From contig CM029112.1 of the NCBI GenBank assembly GCA_016859345.1, positions 10,459,589-10,523,588 of the forward strand: a DNA stretch of 64,000 bases. Reading direction: 5' to 3'. This DNA comes from Istiophorus platypterus (lineage: Eukaryota > Chordata > Actinopteri > Istiophoriformes > Istiophoridae). Made by a program: the position numbers and the translations under genes. Shown in pieces: positions 35,088-47,310 of this stretch (position 1 is the first letter of the stretch; the number at the start of each line of letters is the position of its first letter). Below the pieces are notes generated by a model that was given only the letters and a program-made list of their open reading frames with translations, ran no database searches and was not told the DNA's origin.

Positions 35088-35438
35088 TCAGGACGAAGAT
35101 GGAAAAACTGATTTATATCCAGAGCGACAGCTGGATGGATATGTTGTTGTCTTCTGAGAGCAGTGTTGATCAGTGTACAACATCTGCTTTTTCACAACAC
35201 CGTCAGAACATCCCAAAGTGAGGTAATGCAGGTAGGTGGCCTCTTGACAACCCCTGCTCTGCTTTTTTCTGTGCTTGCGCATGCAACCTCCCACGTAATG
35301 ACATAACGTTGTCTGCCCCCACACAACCATCCACTCAGCCCTGTGGTTGTCATGGCAGCAAAGTGGCGGGACCGGCCCGTCCTGCCTGTTCGTTGCCCGG
35401 GGAAGGAACAACATGTCAAAGGATAAGTAGTCATCCAT
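35088..35438 (-). other. ATG-started open frame, function unknown
   Basis: 116 codons from an ATG in fair initiation context (G at +4) to the stop at 35088. It begins MDDYLSFDMLFLPRATNRQ and has many cysteines and histidines in the middle (LCCHDNH, LCHYVGGC). There is no recognised domain. A second minus-strand frame of 80 codons overlaps it, so composition explains part of the openness. It lies about 500 bp upstream of the candidate terminal exon on the same strand. Confidence 0.18.
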
Positions 35439-36572
35439 CAGTGGCTCTCATCTTCTTTCTGGCTGTCTGCACCTCTGAGCTGGTTTACCTGTGAGAAGTC
35501 ACGTTCCACCAGTGTACAGGATATGGCTTAACTCTCTTGCACTCTTTCTTCATCTCCCTCCGCCTGCACTTCTCGCTCATTCCCCGAGGCCTCACACATC
35601 ACCCTCTCTTTCCAGCTTGCTCCCCCCTGACCTAAGCTGCAACCACACTCTCGCTTTTTCTTTTTGTCTACACTGTTATTATCTACCTTCGTTTTTGGCT
35701 GTGTGCTTTTTCAGCTTTACCTCTAAACAATCTCCCTTTTAACTGATTTTCTCTATCTCTCCTTTGCCCTCGATTCTGGTTTTTCCCTTCCCACGTTTCT
35801 CTCCTATGCCTCACTTTGGAGCAGAGCCAGTAGAGCAGCATCAGCATACAGCACCAGGTCCCAACCTGCCTCTGTGCCTCAGCCCGCCCGTGTACGCCTG
35901 TCTTTGCCTGGGGTTGCGACTGCAGCCGTCCCCTATCTCCCTCCCTCATCGGCAGATCTACTGTACCTGTCTGCTGGCTCCCTGCCATCCAAACACACAC
36001 AGTCCTGCTTCATTTACTGAGAGAACCAGAAGAGGAGAAAAGGAAAATATGGCAAGCAAAAATATCTATAGAGAAAGACTACTTATGATGGGGTTTAGCA
36101 TGTTTGACCTCCACCGAGAACACCCACGGCTACCCTGAGAGGTGCACGTATACAGTACCACTCATTCAGCCTGCTGGCTGCCCCGCACAAACCCATCAAC
36201 ATGTTTCTTTGAAGGCCACCGACTCTGTGGTGGGCCATCAAAGCATATCTTCATTCAGTTCCACTGAAAGGATCTGAGGCTCCTGAGAGAAGCTGTGTTT
36301 GAAGTGATATCTCTGTGCCATTGCATTCTTTACTGTGCTGTCATGACTTGAGTTACACAGTAAAAAAAAAAAGCAGGAACACAGACATAGAGCCAGCACC
36401 ACCACCCTGATGATATCTCTGATACACGTGAACTACCAATGCTAACTCTGCTTGATCAGCGAATGTACCAAACTTTGGTCGTTTCTAGGGACTGTCAGTT
36501 TTCATAATACAACCGCACTGCAATCATATATACCACTGAATGAAGATCAAACAGAAAAAGAGTCATCCCTAC
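35439..36572. other. Non-coding stretch, no gene seen
   Basis: A pyrimidine-rich plus strand at 35520-35830 gives open frames on both strands. An A11 run lies near 36362. A donor-like GTAAAC on the minus strand near 35490 lacks an exon. Confidence 0.5.
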
Positions 36573-36637
36573 CTTTTGACTCTCCTGAGATCATGTTTCC
36601 ATTAGTCAGCCTCTTCTTGGTGCTCACTTGAGATCAT
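36573..36637 (-). other. Splice-bounded segment, probably non-coding
   Basis: The minus-strand acceptor CATCCTTTATCTTTTTCAG precedes 36637 and the donor AAAAG|GTAGGG follows 36573. All three frames contain a stop when the first AG is used. If the second AG (11 nt later) is used, one frame reads STKKRLTNGNMISGESK. Its phase does not join cleanly to the terminal exon at 34579 in the preferred frame. It could belong to a non-coding transcript. Confidence 0.22.
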
Positions 36638-38206
36638 CTGAAAAAGATAAAGGATGAGAAAACGAAATGATTCAGTGAAGGGCTCATTCAAGCTCAAACA
36701 TAAGAGTCGACAAAAAAAAACAAAAAAACGAGCAGTCGCATTTAATTTAGTCCAGCTCTGCCTAAACTTGCATTAACACTCAACAAATATTTATTTCTCT
36801 GCAATACAAGAGAGAAAACAGTTCCTTTCTTTGCTTTCATGAGTAAGATGTTTATAGTGTAGTGGTTTCAAACCACTGTTCTGATAAGATGATAAGAAAA
36901 CGAAACAAAAACCTGGTACAAAGCATTTCATTTATATATTTTGATGTTCCTGTAAAATTCTTTAATTTTTTTTTTTTGTGCGGTAATGGGCCACATGTAC
37001 ATATTGCTTCAGTTTGACAGGTAACTTTTTCCAAGTTACTCGATGATGTTCCCTGAGTACAATAACTGCTCAAATGCAAAAAGTGACTGAAAAATGTTCA
37101 CTCCTCCACCATCAAAATCTAGGAGAATGTCCTTTAACCCAGGCTTAGGTTTCCCTCTGCTTCCTTGACTACCTTCTTGTTGCATTATTTTTAAGGCTCT
37201 TGCTCAACCACAACTGGTTTTATAATGACCACATGACTCAGACCTTCTCCAGTATCTTCACAGAACATTTAAAAAGGCAAACCTGGAGCGGCGACATAGA
37301 TCACCCTGACTGTGTTTTATGTAAATCTAAGGTTTCAGTAGAGCTCTGCAGTACCTGGCAGTTCAGAAGAATGGAGGCAGTGAAAGTGACTTTTCCACTG
37401 TCCCGTTTAAAATTCACTCTGTTAGCTGGTTGTATTTTATAAAGGTCAACAGGTTCAGGTACAATATCGGACTAGGAAACTTGCAGGTTTCTTCATACAA
37501 ACATGTTTAAGACTGAAGCTGTGCTCTCTGGACCAATGACAGCGTGGGTCCCTCTTCATCCATTCGCAGACAAAGGTGCTCTCTGCTTCTGAGTTTCAAT
37601 GTCCCAGACCTGTTACCTTGGAAACAAATGCACTGTTTCCGAGTGACACAAAGCCTGAACTTAAGAACCTCCTTTCAGGTTGAAGGCTCTGAGACTTGAG
37701 GGGAAAACAGCAATAACAGGACGGCAGGGAGAGAAACTGAATACCGGCAAATAGCTTCCCAGAGTTCCTGGAGGACATGGTAAAATAATTCTTTCGTTCC
37801 TCTCCCTTTTAAAATACCTTTCCCTGGCACCAGGCACCATAGGTAGTTATATGCTGGTCCCATTTCTTTTATATCCCTTCTCATATTTCCATTTTTTCGA
37901 GCTATCATACTGGGCTAAGTGAGTTATCATGTACACCAGCAGGCGGGAGCTGCATGCGGCTAGGCTAAGCCTCCAGATGAGGTAATGTTTACAGGGTTGG
38001 CGAGGCAGGAGAAGGGCTGGTCAGGTCTTGATTAGCTCAGGGGTAGGGGCTCTCTCTAATATCGGACACCCCTTTGTGTGGTGAGATTACTACCTTATGA
38101 AAAACTGCCCCTGCTGACACGCCTGATGGGATCAGAGCTTCCTGCCCGCTGCATCGTCCTGCTTATGAGCTCTTTACACATGGGAGAGAAACACACATCC
38201 AAACGC
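36638..38206. other. Non-coding stretch, no gene seen
   Basis: A-rich runs at 36711-36727 and a T-run near 36968. A 38-nt minus-strand segment ending at CCAAG|GTAACA near 37614 has a weak acceptor. Nothing convincing. Confidence 0.5.
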
Positions 38207-38213
38207 CACACAC

Positions 38214-38252
<39 letters not shown>
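38207..38252. repeat. (CA)n microsatellite
   Basis: CA dinucleotides with a single G interruption near 38218. Confidence 0.97.
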
Positions 38253-38255
<3 letters not shown>

Positions 38256-39043
38256 AAAAGACAGACATGAGCAGTGAGAGATCATATACATAACTCACAA
38301 GCTCTGTACATGCTTACTGTGGGTACAAAAAAAAGGCATCAACACAGACACACAATGTATGTCAAGACCACAACTGATGACCCTCAGATGAAAAACAACC
38401 TGCACACAATCACACGCTCGTGCCCACTCTTCTTTTACTGCAGTTGTCTCCTCCGGCAACTATCCAATGAAAATCACATGATAAACCAAATCCAAGCTCT
38501 GACAAAACAAACCGAGAAACTCGGGCCCGAAAAAAACCATCAACAAACTCTCCTTAAAAAAAAGAGTGGATCCAGAGCTAAAGCTTTCTGGGGATTTGAT
38601 CCTAGCGGCCTTCTACAGGGCTGAGGCTATAGGATGATTTCAATTATTTGATATGATTTCTGATGGTCTATTAGTTCAAAATAAAGCTCTGGTTACATGA
38701 GATGTGTAAACAGAAAGTTGCTAACAGAACCTGCATCGGAGTCTGGGGCAGCGCTCTATTTTTTCCAGATGCGTAATCAACTCATAGACAGCAGTGGCCT
38801 TACTTTCATGTTACCTTTCCTAAACAAATCTTATTCAAAACTAAGAACAACAGAATAAATGTAGCATTTTGGTTCATCCGACCACACAGTAAACTTCAAC
38901 ACCTTTCTATTGCTACTGTTTAGGAGCCTAAACTAATAAATGCTCATATTTCTGCAGTTCACTTTGTGAAAACAAATAAACTCTTATAGGTGTATACAAA
39001 CAAGCAGGCAAGCCTTCATGCTTGTGTGGATACACCTATGGGC
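38253..39043. other. Non-coding stretch, no gene seen
   Basis: A 116-codon plus-strand frame (38274-38624) is A-rich and lacks splice or start support. Otherwise plain. Confidence 0.5.
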
Positions 39044-39092
39044 TTTCTCTCTCTCTCTTGCTCTCTTGCTCTCTCTCTCTCTCTCTCTCTCA

Positions 39093-39135
<43 letters not shown>

Positions 39136-39156
39136 ACACACACACACACGCACACA
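39044..39156. repeat. Compound (TC)n-(AC)n microsatellite
   Basis: TC dinucleotides to about 39090, switching directly to AC dinucleotides with a few G interruptions. Confidence 0.97.
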
Positions 39157-39307
39157 TAGGCTCAAACAAACACATACACGCAGGACACTGGCACAACCTT
39201 GTGCCAGTGGTCCTTTAAACCAGTCATGTGAAACGACCCGTTCCTTTCTGCAAATCAGATTACATCTCCAACCTGAGGTCTTCAAGTCCACAAACACATT
39301 TAAACCT

Positions 39308-39387
39308 CACACACTTACACACACTCTTACTCACACAGTGACAAAAACACACACAGACACACACAGACACACAGACACACACACACA
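39308..39387. repeat. Interrupted CA-rich repeat
   Basis: ACACAC blocks broken by AG, TT and GT units, an older and degraded relative of the neighbouring array. Confidence 0.85.
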
Positions 39388-39991
39388 TAGCTTAAACAGA
39401 TTTTGCCCCACTACCATTCTTGTCTTTGTTGACGTACGAAACCTTCCAGCTTAAGCCAGGCCCAGAAATGATGGCTGAAAATATGCACATAAACAGGGCA
39501 CAGTAAATATACAGCATGTAAAGACTATATAAATTATATTAAAATGAGTGCAGCTAAGGTCAGAGATTTCTTTAAATAAGAACAACACAAAACAATTTCT
39601 TTTTCAAAGAAAATCATAGAAGGCTGTGATAAGCCTCCTTTCAGCAGCACTCGACTGCTGTTTGGCAGCTCTGCTATGGAATGAGCACATGTGGGAACAT
39701 GTTTATAGAGTCTTTGGCAAGAATACAAATAATAGATGATCTGCAAATTATTCAAGTCCTATTCAGGTTATCAAGCACTCAGGTATTAAAGCAAGGAAAT
39801 CTAGACAACTAGTTTCTTCTGCTTAAATTGGAGAAAAATTTTTCAGGTTTGATAATGTCTTCAATTGTTCCATTGATTAATAGAGTTAGCAGTATGTGAA
39901 TACTTCATAATACTTTTAAAGTCTTTGCAAATTTTATATTCAATGATCAGATGTTCTGCTCCAAGTCTTTCATTATAAGTCATAGTGAAAA
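39388..39991. other. AT-rich non-coding stretch
   Basis: Short frames only; no signal seen. Confidence 0.5.
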
Positions 39992-40065
39992 ATGAGCTAG
40001 CTGGCTGGCTGCTGGTGGACTGGTTAGCATGAGCTAGCTGGCTGGCTGCTGGTGGACTGGTTAGC
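39992..40065. repeat. Exact 37-bp tandem duplication
   Basis: Two identical head-to-tail copies, 39992-40028 and 40029-40065, each with GAGCTAGCTGGCTGGCTGC near its start. Zero divergence implies a recent duplication or a minisatellite in its earliest state. Confidence 0.96.
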
Positions 40066-40308
40066 TTAATCATACCTACATGGTTGGAGGAAGTAAAAGT
40101 CTTTGTATCTGCAGGATCTACAGTAAGTCTCCACTCTGCTTATCAGAAAGCCCTTCAACTACAGCAGCATCTCCTTCTTGCCCAAACAACAACCAAATCT
40201 CATCTGTCTTTACAACTTTTTAAGGAAATGTGAAATACATCTCTATCAAGTCTGGAGATATAATCGAATCTGTCTCAGTTTTCATTATATCAAACTGCCT
40301 TGGATGGC

Positions 40309-40342
40309 ATAGAAGGCAGAGGGTGCCCTCTATGCCTTCTAT
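40309..40342. repeat. Near-perfect hairpin
   Basis: ATAGAAGGCA plus GAGGG pairs with CCCTC and TGCCTTCTAT, giving a 15-bp stem with a two-base bulge (TA) and a two-base tip (TG). It is too tight a loop for a normal microRNA precursor; cruciform formation is possible. Confidence 0.85.
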
Positions 40343-41208
40343 TCTCTCTTCACAGTGACACCTGAGAAGACCAGCTGTGGAGCAGCAGCAAGGGGAATGG
40401 AGGCTTCTGTCCCAGGTTAGATTGCACTGGATGCTCAGATACCATGACAGGAAAGGACAGGAAAGGACAACAGGGGAAACTGGCCGAGGCTACTGTTATC
40501 AGAGGAAGAGCTCACTCATCCCCCAGATCACCTGCTACACCTGTGGAGGCCAAGATCTGATTCACAGTGTCACCAGCAAGGCATTGGGAATTGGTCACCA
40601 AAGCTTCAATTTGGACTCGATGTAAAGCGATGTAGGGTCACATCTACAGCAACTGTCTGCACTATTTTACTTGTGGTTTTATATGCTTTGGCCCAAGAAA
40701 TACAAATGCAGTATATGTGTATTTACTGACATTACTAGCCACTATTTTCCAAAGCATAAGAAGCTTTTGGATTTAGAACTGTCCAGGTAGCCATTGGTTT
40801 TCCATTCATTTCAGAAAACTTGCAAAGGGACTTAAGCATGCATAAAACATTTTGTTAATTCAGTTAATGGACAACTTTTTAATCAAACAAATGACAAAAT
40901 ATGAATTTCCTTTTTTTTTTTTATAACATTTATAGCCTTTCAAATGTTAAGATTTACAGTTGCTCTCTGTTTAATATCATTGTTAATTATATATGTTATG
41001 GACTGACAGAAAGAGCATGTGGGCCTTGGTAATTTATAATATCATTTGTAATAATCTTGACATTTAAGGTATATAAGTAAAACTAATTATCAAATCATGG
41101 ATCAATGAATCAATCAGACATTGAAAGGCTAATAAGTTGGTGGAAATGGAAAAGCTGTGATGTAAATCAGAAGAAATGTGGTCAATCCTACAGCACACAT
41201 TCCTGACA
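40343..41208. other. Non-coding stretch with short repeats
   Basis: GACAGGAAAG occurs twice in tandem at about 40446-40465. T12 at 40911-40922. An 82-codon plus-strand frame at 40377-40625 has no recognisable domain. Confidence 0.5.
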
Positions 41209-41278
41209 ACACACACACACACACGCACACGCACACACACACACACGCACATGCACACACACACACGCACAAACACAA

Positions 41279-41361
<83 letters not shown>
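41209..41361. repeat. Long (CA)n microsatellite, perfect 80-bp core
   Basis: Interrupted CA dinucleotides from 41209, then a perfect core of about 40 repeats at 41282-41361. This is the longest array in the window and a prime length-polymorphism and assembly-collapse site. The TH-rich and CV-rich frames here are artefacts. Confidence 0.98.
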
Positions 41362-41365
<4 letters not shown>

Positions 41366-42741
41366 CTGGTAGAATAAACCACAACGTAGTGTCTTCATCT
41401 GGAGTGCATTTCCTGTCCACTGGATTGGCATATGGCCGCTGTTTTCTGTTTTACACCACTTTTGACAAGGCACAGCTCCCAGTTTTGCTTAATTCTCTCA
41501 CCAAGAAGCAGAGAGGTGAAATCATCAGTGTCACATGCTGACCCAAAAACTCCCTTTTGGAATGGAAATTTAAGAGGATAATAAAGTTACATCAAGCAGC
41601 TCTTGAATAAGACAAATTAGACAGCACAACCCTCCTCCTCCCCTGGTAAACATACTGTGGAAAAAACCTAATTTGTGTGTTAAATTTTACAAGGTGAGAA
41701 GTGAGGAGACAGTTCTTTTCGGCAGCAATGATGGTGGAGAATCATAATGTCTAGAATAAAAATGTCACCAAGTAGTTTTCTCTTGCCTTTTTAACCAAGC
41801 AGAAGAAGTGACCAGGAATGGTCGCAGGAGCCGTGAAATGTTAGTTTTAGAGTGAAGGTAAACAGCCTCTCCCATGGTGGGCCTGTACCATACACAGAGT
41901 AAGCACATGTTTCCCATTGTACTTAAAAGGGAAGGGGATTTAAGTGTAGTGCAGCTAGAGCCAAAGCCATACACCCCATGGTGGGATCACAGTGCTCTCA
42001 GGTCTTTCCGTAGTGCTGATGCAGCCCAGTTGGAAGTGGCTGGTGTGAAGGGAGAGGTCATAGCCAGATCTATCAGATGGGCTGGTCAGGGTCCTCTTGA
42101 GCCTGAATTTGAGGCCTTTCTTTGGGGCAGAGGAGGGAGGCATGTTACCATGTTGACAGAGCTGCCTGACCAGGCTTGGCAGACACTCACATAAACACAG
42201 GGTCGTTAAGGATTATGAAAAGGTGTTGAAACTGAGCGGATTTTGCTTTTCAGAGGCCCAATAGTGTCCCTATGAAAAGAGATCAGCTTCAAAAACTAAT
42301 ATTAACAGAAGCAGAGATAGAGGAAAAAAAGGAGACGAAGGCCGGGTTAGAGTGAAAACAAAAGCAGAAAAAAAAATGGTTAATGGCTGTTGGTTTTGGC
42401 TGCCAACTATGAGGTTTTCACCCCAGGGCCTCAGGGTCAAATAGGCCACAATCAGGTACCACAGGGGACAGTTAAAGCAGGAGACTGTGACTGTGCAGCC
42501 AATTAGAGGACACTTTATAAAGGCAAATAGTGCAAGGGACATTGAAGAAGATATGCATAGTGGAGCATATCTGCTCTTACCAACAACTGCCAATTAACCA
42601 ACACCCCATGAAGCTCAGCTGTGACCGCTTCAGCTGGAGAGCTTCCATGTGCAGTGAGTAAAACTTTCTGTGTAGGGTAGGAGAGGACGTAGAGGGAGGG
42701 TCGAACATTCAGCCCACCAGTTTCACCCGACGTTCGCATCT
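41362..42741. other. Non-coding stretch with one strong 3' splice-like site
   Basis: A strong acceptor (TTTTCTCTTGCCTTTTTAACCAAGCAG) ends near 41802 on plus, with a donor-like GTGAAG|GTAAAC near 41859. All three frames between them contain a stop, so a coding exon is not supported, though a non-coding exon is possible. The rest is plain. Confidence 0.5.
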
Positions 42742-43115
42742 CTACTGAGTAGTTTGAGGGAGTGATAGTCGTATAGTCTTCGAGGGTTCACTGACCAGAA
42801 GTCGAGCTGATTCTCAAAAATCAGACTCAGGTCCCGAACTTCGAAACACGACTTAGACTTGACTGCTCTGAGACCTGACGTGCCTTGGGACTTGGAAGCA
42901 GAAGCAGTCAAGTCTCAAGTCCTGAACTGATAAAACTCACACATTAAAAAAAATAGACACACAGACAATGTTCTGCAGTACTTGCATACCTAATGTTCAA
43001 ATGCTGTGCCATTTACTGCATTTGGACTCGCCAATTCTTTATGTAGACTTGCGACTAGAGTCAGACGTGCCCTAAATGACTTGAAACTTGAGTCGCCAAT
43101 ATCGAGTCCAGTACA
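42742..43115. repeat. Diverged GACTTG-core repeat
   Basis: Many GACTTG/CAAGTC cores and variants (GACTTG at 42856, 42889, 43046 and 43079; TCAAGTCTCAAGTCCTGAAC near 42908) recur at irregular spacing, separated by about 100 bp of unrelated sequence near 42930-43015. It resembles GACTTGA-type minisatellite-like repeats found in fish genomes. The family name is not certain. Confidence 0.45.
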
Positions 43116-43622
43116 ATTTGCTCCACCCTGTGAAATGGTATTCTCACCCAGATTAGTTCAAGGCAAGTATTCCAAACGAAATTACGAACCGTCATTCTTA
43201 ACCTTTTGGCCTCAGAGACCACACACATAAACACAGATAATGACATGCTATACGTCTTTCAGTCTTGCAGCGTTGGTGTATCTGTTTCTACGTGTGTTTT
43301 TTTGGGAGGAACTGGGGAGCAGGGATTGTGTGCAAGGCCAACGTATTTGTGCAGATTTGCAGGACTTTCTCACCCACAAGAACACTGTGTTGGCGAAAGA
43401 ATATGGCATGTTAATGAGCATATGCATGCGGGTGTTTTTGAAACTGGAAACAGATTTATGTAGTGTTCGGGATCAGCTCTTTAAAGGTCATACTGAACAA
43501 GTTAGCTCTGCCCAGTAAACCCTGTTCCCTTTCTGATCCAGGTGACTCTCGGCCAATAGTTTCACGACACTTGGGACAGACACATAAGCACCCCTCTGAC
43601 CACTTTCTCCTTCTTCATGACA
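43116..43622. other. Non-coding stretch, no gene seen
   Basis: Short overlapping frames; no splice pair. Confidence 0.5.
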
Positions 43623-43713
43623 TCAATAATTTCCGATCCCGATGACGCTACGCCGACATTCAGCATTGTTGATTAACTGGTTCCTACAAGGCTCTACTCT
43701 ACGAAGTTTCCAT
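43623..43713 (-). other. Candidate terminal exon, minus strand
   Basis: A very strong minus-strand acceptor (TTTGTCATTTTTTTCCCTTCAG) precedes 43713. After one base the frame reads WKLRRVEPCRNQLINNAEC and on for 29 codons to TGA at 43623-43625; the other two frames stop within six codons. The basic, polar peptide looks protein-like. No known domain, no nearby AATAAA seen. Confidence 0.23.
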
Positions 43714-46700
43714 CTGAAGGGAAAAAAATGACAAAAACACTTTCTGTGGCTCTGAATTGTTAGATACAAACAAGACCACAGTGCAAGATGCCCTGGCATG
43801 AGATAAAATATCCTCAGAAGTAACAGAGGTTTCCTATTGATACTGATCAAAGTGCAACGTGGAATGTAGTTAGAGGGGATATCTGAAAAACTACCTTGAA
43901 TAAAAACATCCTTCAGTGACACATGTGAAATGGCATACACACTTGGACACACATTTAAGCATCAATGCACAAGCCCAGAAGCTTGCGATTTCATGCGGAT
44001 GTGTATGCACATCTTGCCCATACACACATTACCAAAACACACAAAATTCTTAATGTAAATGTAAGGGACAGCAACAGTGAAAAACGGTTGGATGAGGAAC
44101 ACATCAAGGCTAATCCAGCCAGGTATTAGGAGCGGGCAAATATCACCGATAGTAAACAAATGACTAACATTCCTGGTCTGTGTGGTTACAAGCCCCTGGG
44201 CTCCAGCTAGAGCCCAGCAGGGTCTGGATCCAATCCCTGCTGTTTATCAGTGCAAGTAGAAGCGGCCACTTGTGAAACCTCCATGACAAACACTCAGGGG
44301 ACAAACCCAGATTGGCGAACAGAGCAGTCCAACCAAATCACTCCTCCCATTTTGATTTACAGCTCAGACCTCAAAGACCACAGCCTAATATTCTGACTGA
44401 AATGGCCATTTTTTGTAACCATTCCATTACTCACTCTGAAACTGCCTTCTTGTTATCCTTCTTCTGCTGGATGATGATTTGGTTTTCGTCTTAACCAGTC
44501 TCCAGTGAATGAAACATATCGGGCTACCCCTACGTCATTTTCAGTTGACACTGAGGCTGCCTCAGAGAGCACACTGTCTACATCGGTTCAAGCAAGTATA
44601 CAGACATTACTACAGAACATATAGCCATCTCATGTTTTTTACACAAAACCGTTGTGCAGATTAAATAAGTGATAACGTTTCTTGATTTGGGAGAATAAGC
44701 CTCAGAGGCTCATTTGTTGAATTTAAAATTTAATTTGTATATATTATATGATAACATGCAGTTTAATAAATCACAAGCTGTGATTTAGAATAGTGATTAA
44801 TCTAGTGCTGTAACTATTAGTCAATTTAATCAGTTGGTTTATTAACATTAAACTAACTCTCACATGTCCCCGTCCCTCAGATTTAAGAATGTACTGCTTT
44901 TCTGTTTTGTGTCAATTTAAATTAAATATATTCAGGTTTAGGATTCTTAGTCACACAAAAAAGGTGATTTTGAGGACCACTACCAAGATTACTACTACTC
45001 ATTTCTGAGATTTTATAGACGGAATAATTAATTGCAAAAACAATCAAATCAAAGATGTAGCTAGATTTATCTGTTGGTTATAACTAGAATTTTCCAATTT
45101 AACAAAGTTTGGTAATATTACCAACTATCACAAACCAGGAAAAGAGGCATTCATCTGATCAAAACCATAATTATTTTGTATTACTCAATAAAATTCGAGA
45201 TGCAAGTGGCAAACTTTGGAACCAGGTACAGAGTCTCCATGCTCAAGGGCAAAAGGGATTTTATGAAAATAGAATCAACATGAGAAAGACAGCAGAGCAG
45301 CACATTTCTTTAGCATTACTGACAAATAGTGACTGCTTGTCCAGGAATAATCATGGAGACCATTGCAGAGGATGTAAGAAAGAAAAAAGTAACTGGCCAT
45401 TACTTCCCTTAAGTTACAGTTGTAGTAACGGGGTTGATTAATAAGCAGCATGTGATGAAACTGGGATCAAAGGTGAAGCATTGAAAGCCGGTTGTATTAT
45501 GATTGGTGCTGCTTTCTGCAAACCGGAAACAGTACGGAAGAGGAGAAAGGGCTTCGACTGAAAACGCAGACATCGCACATTTCGCCCATCTCTTCTTTTT
45601 TCCTATATGACATCGGATGAAATTCTCCACTAAGTCTTAATTTAGATGGATGTTCGGAGGCCTTAATCTCACTCTGAACATGGGTGGGTGTGTTGTGAGT
45701 ATGCTGGGAAAAAAGAGTCTTCCCTTTGCTTTAATCCACCTATTTTGTTTCGGTCCACTGTTCAGAATCAAGGTGGAAAAGTGCCGAGATGGCAACGTTT
45801 TGACTTCTCAAGTCTGTCTGGCTCACAGTGCTTTACCTGCTGAGCCCTGAGACTCTCCAAGCCTGAAGGACTCTGTTGCTTTAACCCTGTCCCTAAGCAT
45901 GTCCCTGGCCAGCACAAAAGCCATCTGGGTTGCAGCTGAGAGCTTTAGTAACAAAATAACTCTTTCAATCTGCACTCTGCATGGTTCTGACTGCAGGGCG
46001 CTGAGGTCGCCAATACATAGATTCTTACTGGACCTCCTCCTCTTTCTCCTCAACCCTTCTAATCCTGGCCTACATGACTGACTCCAACTGAAAGCCCCAC
46101 ACGCCAGAGGTGGGAGCCAAAAGCACTGTGAGATTCAAAAAAGACCACCTGCTCATCAAACTAAATTGCACTCACTGAAGGCAATGGGGAATAGAATAGA
46201 GAGAATGAAAAAGGAGGGGAGCAAGAGAAAAAAATGAGTAAGAGAAAAAAGAAAGACAAGTCACTGTTCTCCCTCTGTGATCTTGGCAGACAAAAGAACA
46301 AATTGCATTTCTGCGTCACGGCACTCGAGGGTCAATATAAGCAAAGAGTCCCACTCAATACTGTTTGTGTGCGAGCATGTTGATATAGGTTCCATCAGTT
46401 CCCACAAGAGAGCCAGAGAGGTGCACAGGCCTACCTTTCAGCCTTTCATCTTGGCTTCTTTTGTATTCTGCTACACTTGTGTCTGTTGTCTCTTTCCTCT
46501 ATCGGACAGAATTGACTGTTATTATTCCAAACAGCATTATCTTTATTAATGCCACAGGTCTCAGGACTGTGCACTCCCTAGGAGCCAGGTCTGGACCGAG
46601 CTGCAACCAATCTCCCTAGATAAAAGCTCAGTGGAGAGCTGTATGCAAGCCAGATAGCTCCGACAGGCCTTCATCCTCCCTCCTCATTCTCAGAGAGGGG

Positions 46701-47119
46701 TATGGTCCCTACAAAGACTAAGATATGGCTTTAATCTTAGCACTTTCAGTCAGAGAGAAACATTTGAACTCGGAGCAGCTCTCTGGAAGGCTATCAGAAG
46801 TCACTATGGGTTTTTAGCAACAAGTAAGAACAAACAAACTGTATTATTAGCAAACACATTTATAGAATATTTGAAATTTGCTGAAAGAAGAGGATCAATG
46901 ATGAAAAAGTTTTGAAAACCTGGAGTCTGAAAAGGTTGAAATGATTTTTCAATTTGTGTAAAAACTGTTCAAGTTCTAAGTGTTGAAACCAAATCTTCTG
47001 GTGCCACAGTTTATGGGGTTGCCCTTCAATTCTACCGCCTTTACTGTCGTCGGCTCATATGTACCTGGGGCTAAGGCTGTTTCACAAAGTCAGCCATGCA
47101 TGACGAGTTATTTTAAAGG
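43714..47119. other. Long AT-rich stretch, no gene seen
   Basis: The plus-strand frame at 45109-45441 (110 codons) lacks ATG near its start; frames of this length occur by chance several times in 64 kb. Purine-rich tracts lie at 46180-46260. No repeats of note. Confidence 0.5.
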
Positions 47120-47310
47120 TGGTGTGGAGAGCTGACGTGTGGCCGGGCCAGGGCAGGGCAGCGGCTGGGGCCTCGGCTTAATGCCTCAAGCCCCTTGCTC
47201 CAGTGGTCACACAGCATCAGCTCCTGGCCTGAGCCCGGACACTGATTTATGGGACAGGGGGATTACCATCAAACCAGCCGTGAGGACCACCCAGATGGTG
47301 GCACAGGATG
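47120..47310. promoter_or_regulatory. GC-rich block, possible regulatory element
   Basis: A GC-rich island in AT-rich DNA with GGCCGGGCC and several CAGC-type cores, and no coding frame with splice support. Tentative. Confidence 0.18.

Noticed and set aside
36573..36637. Joining this segment to the terminal exon at 34579 as one coding gene
   Set aside because: Phases do not match in the preferred frame, and the alternative needs a weak acceptor inside the terminal exon.
41064..41541. Long Cys-Val and Thr-His frames on both strands
   Set aside because: Produced entirely by the (CA)n array.
41803..41858. Segment after a very strong plus-strand acceptor
   Set aside because: All three frames carry a stop before the donor; kept only as a note in the region entry.
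45109..45441. 110-codon plus-strand frame
   Set aside because: No ATG near its start and no splice sites; several frames of this length are expected by chance in 64 kb.
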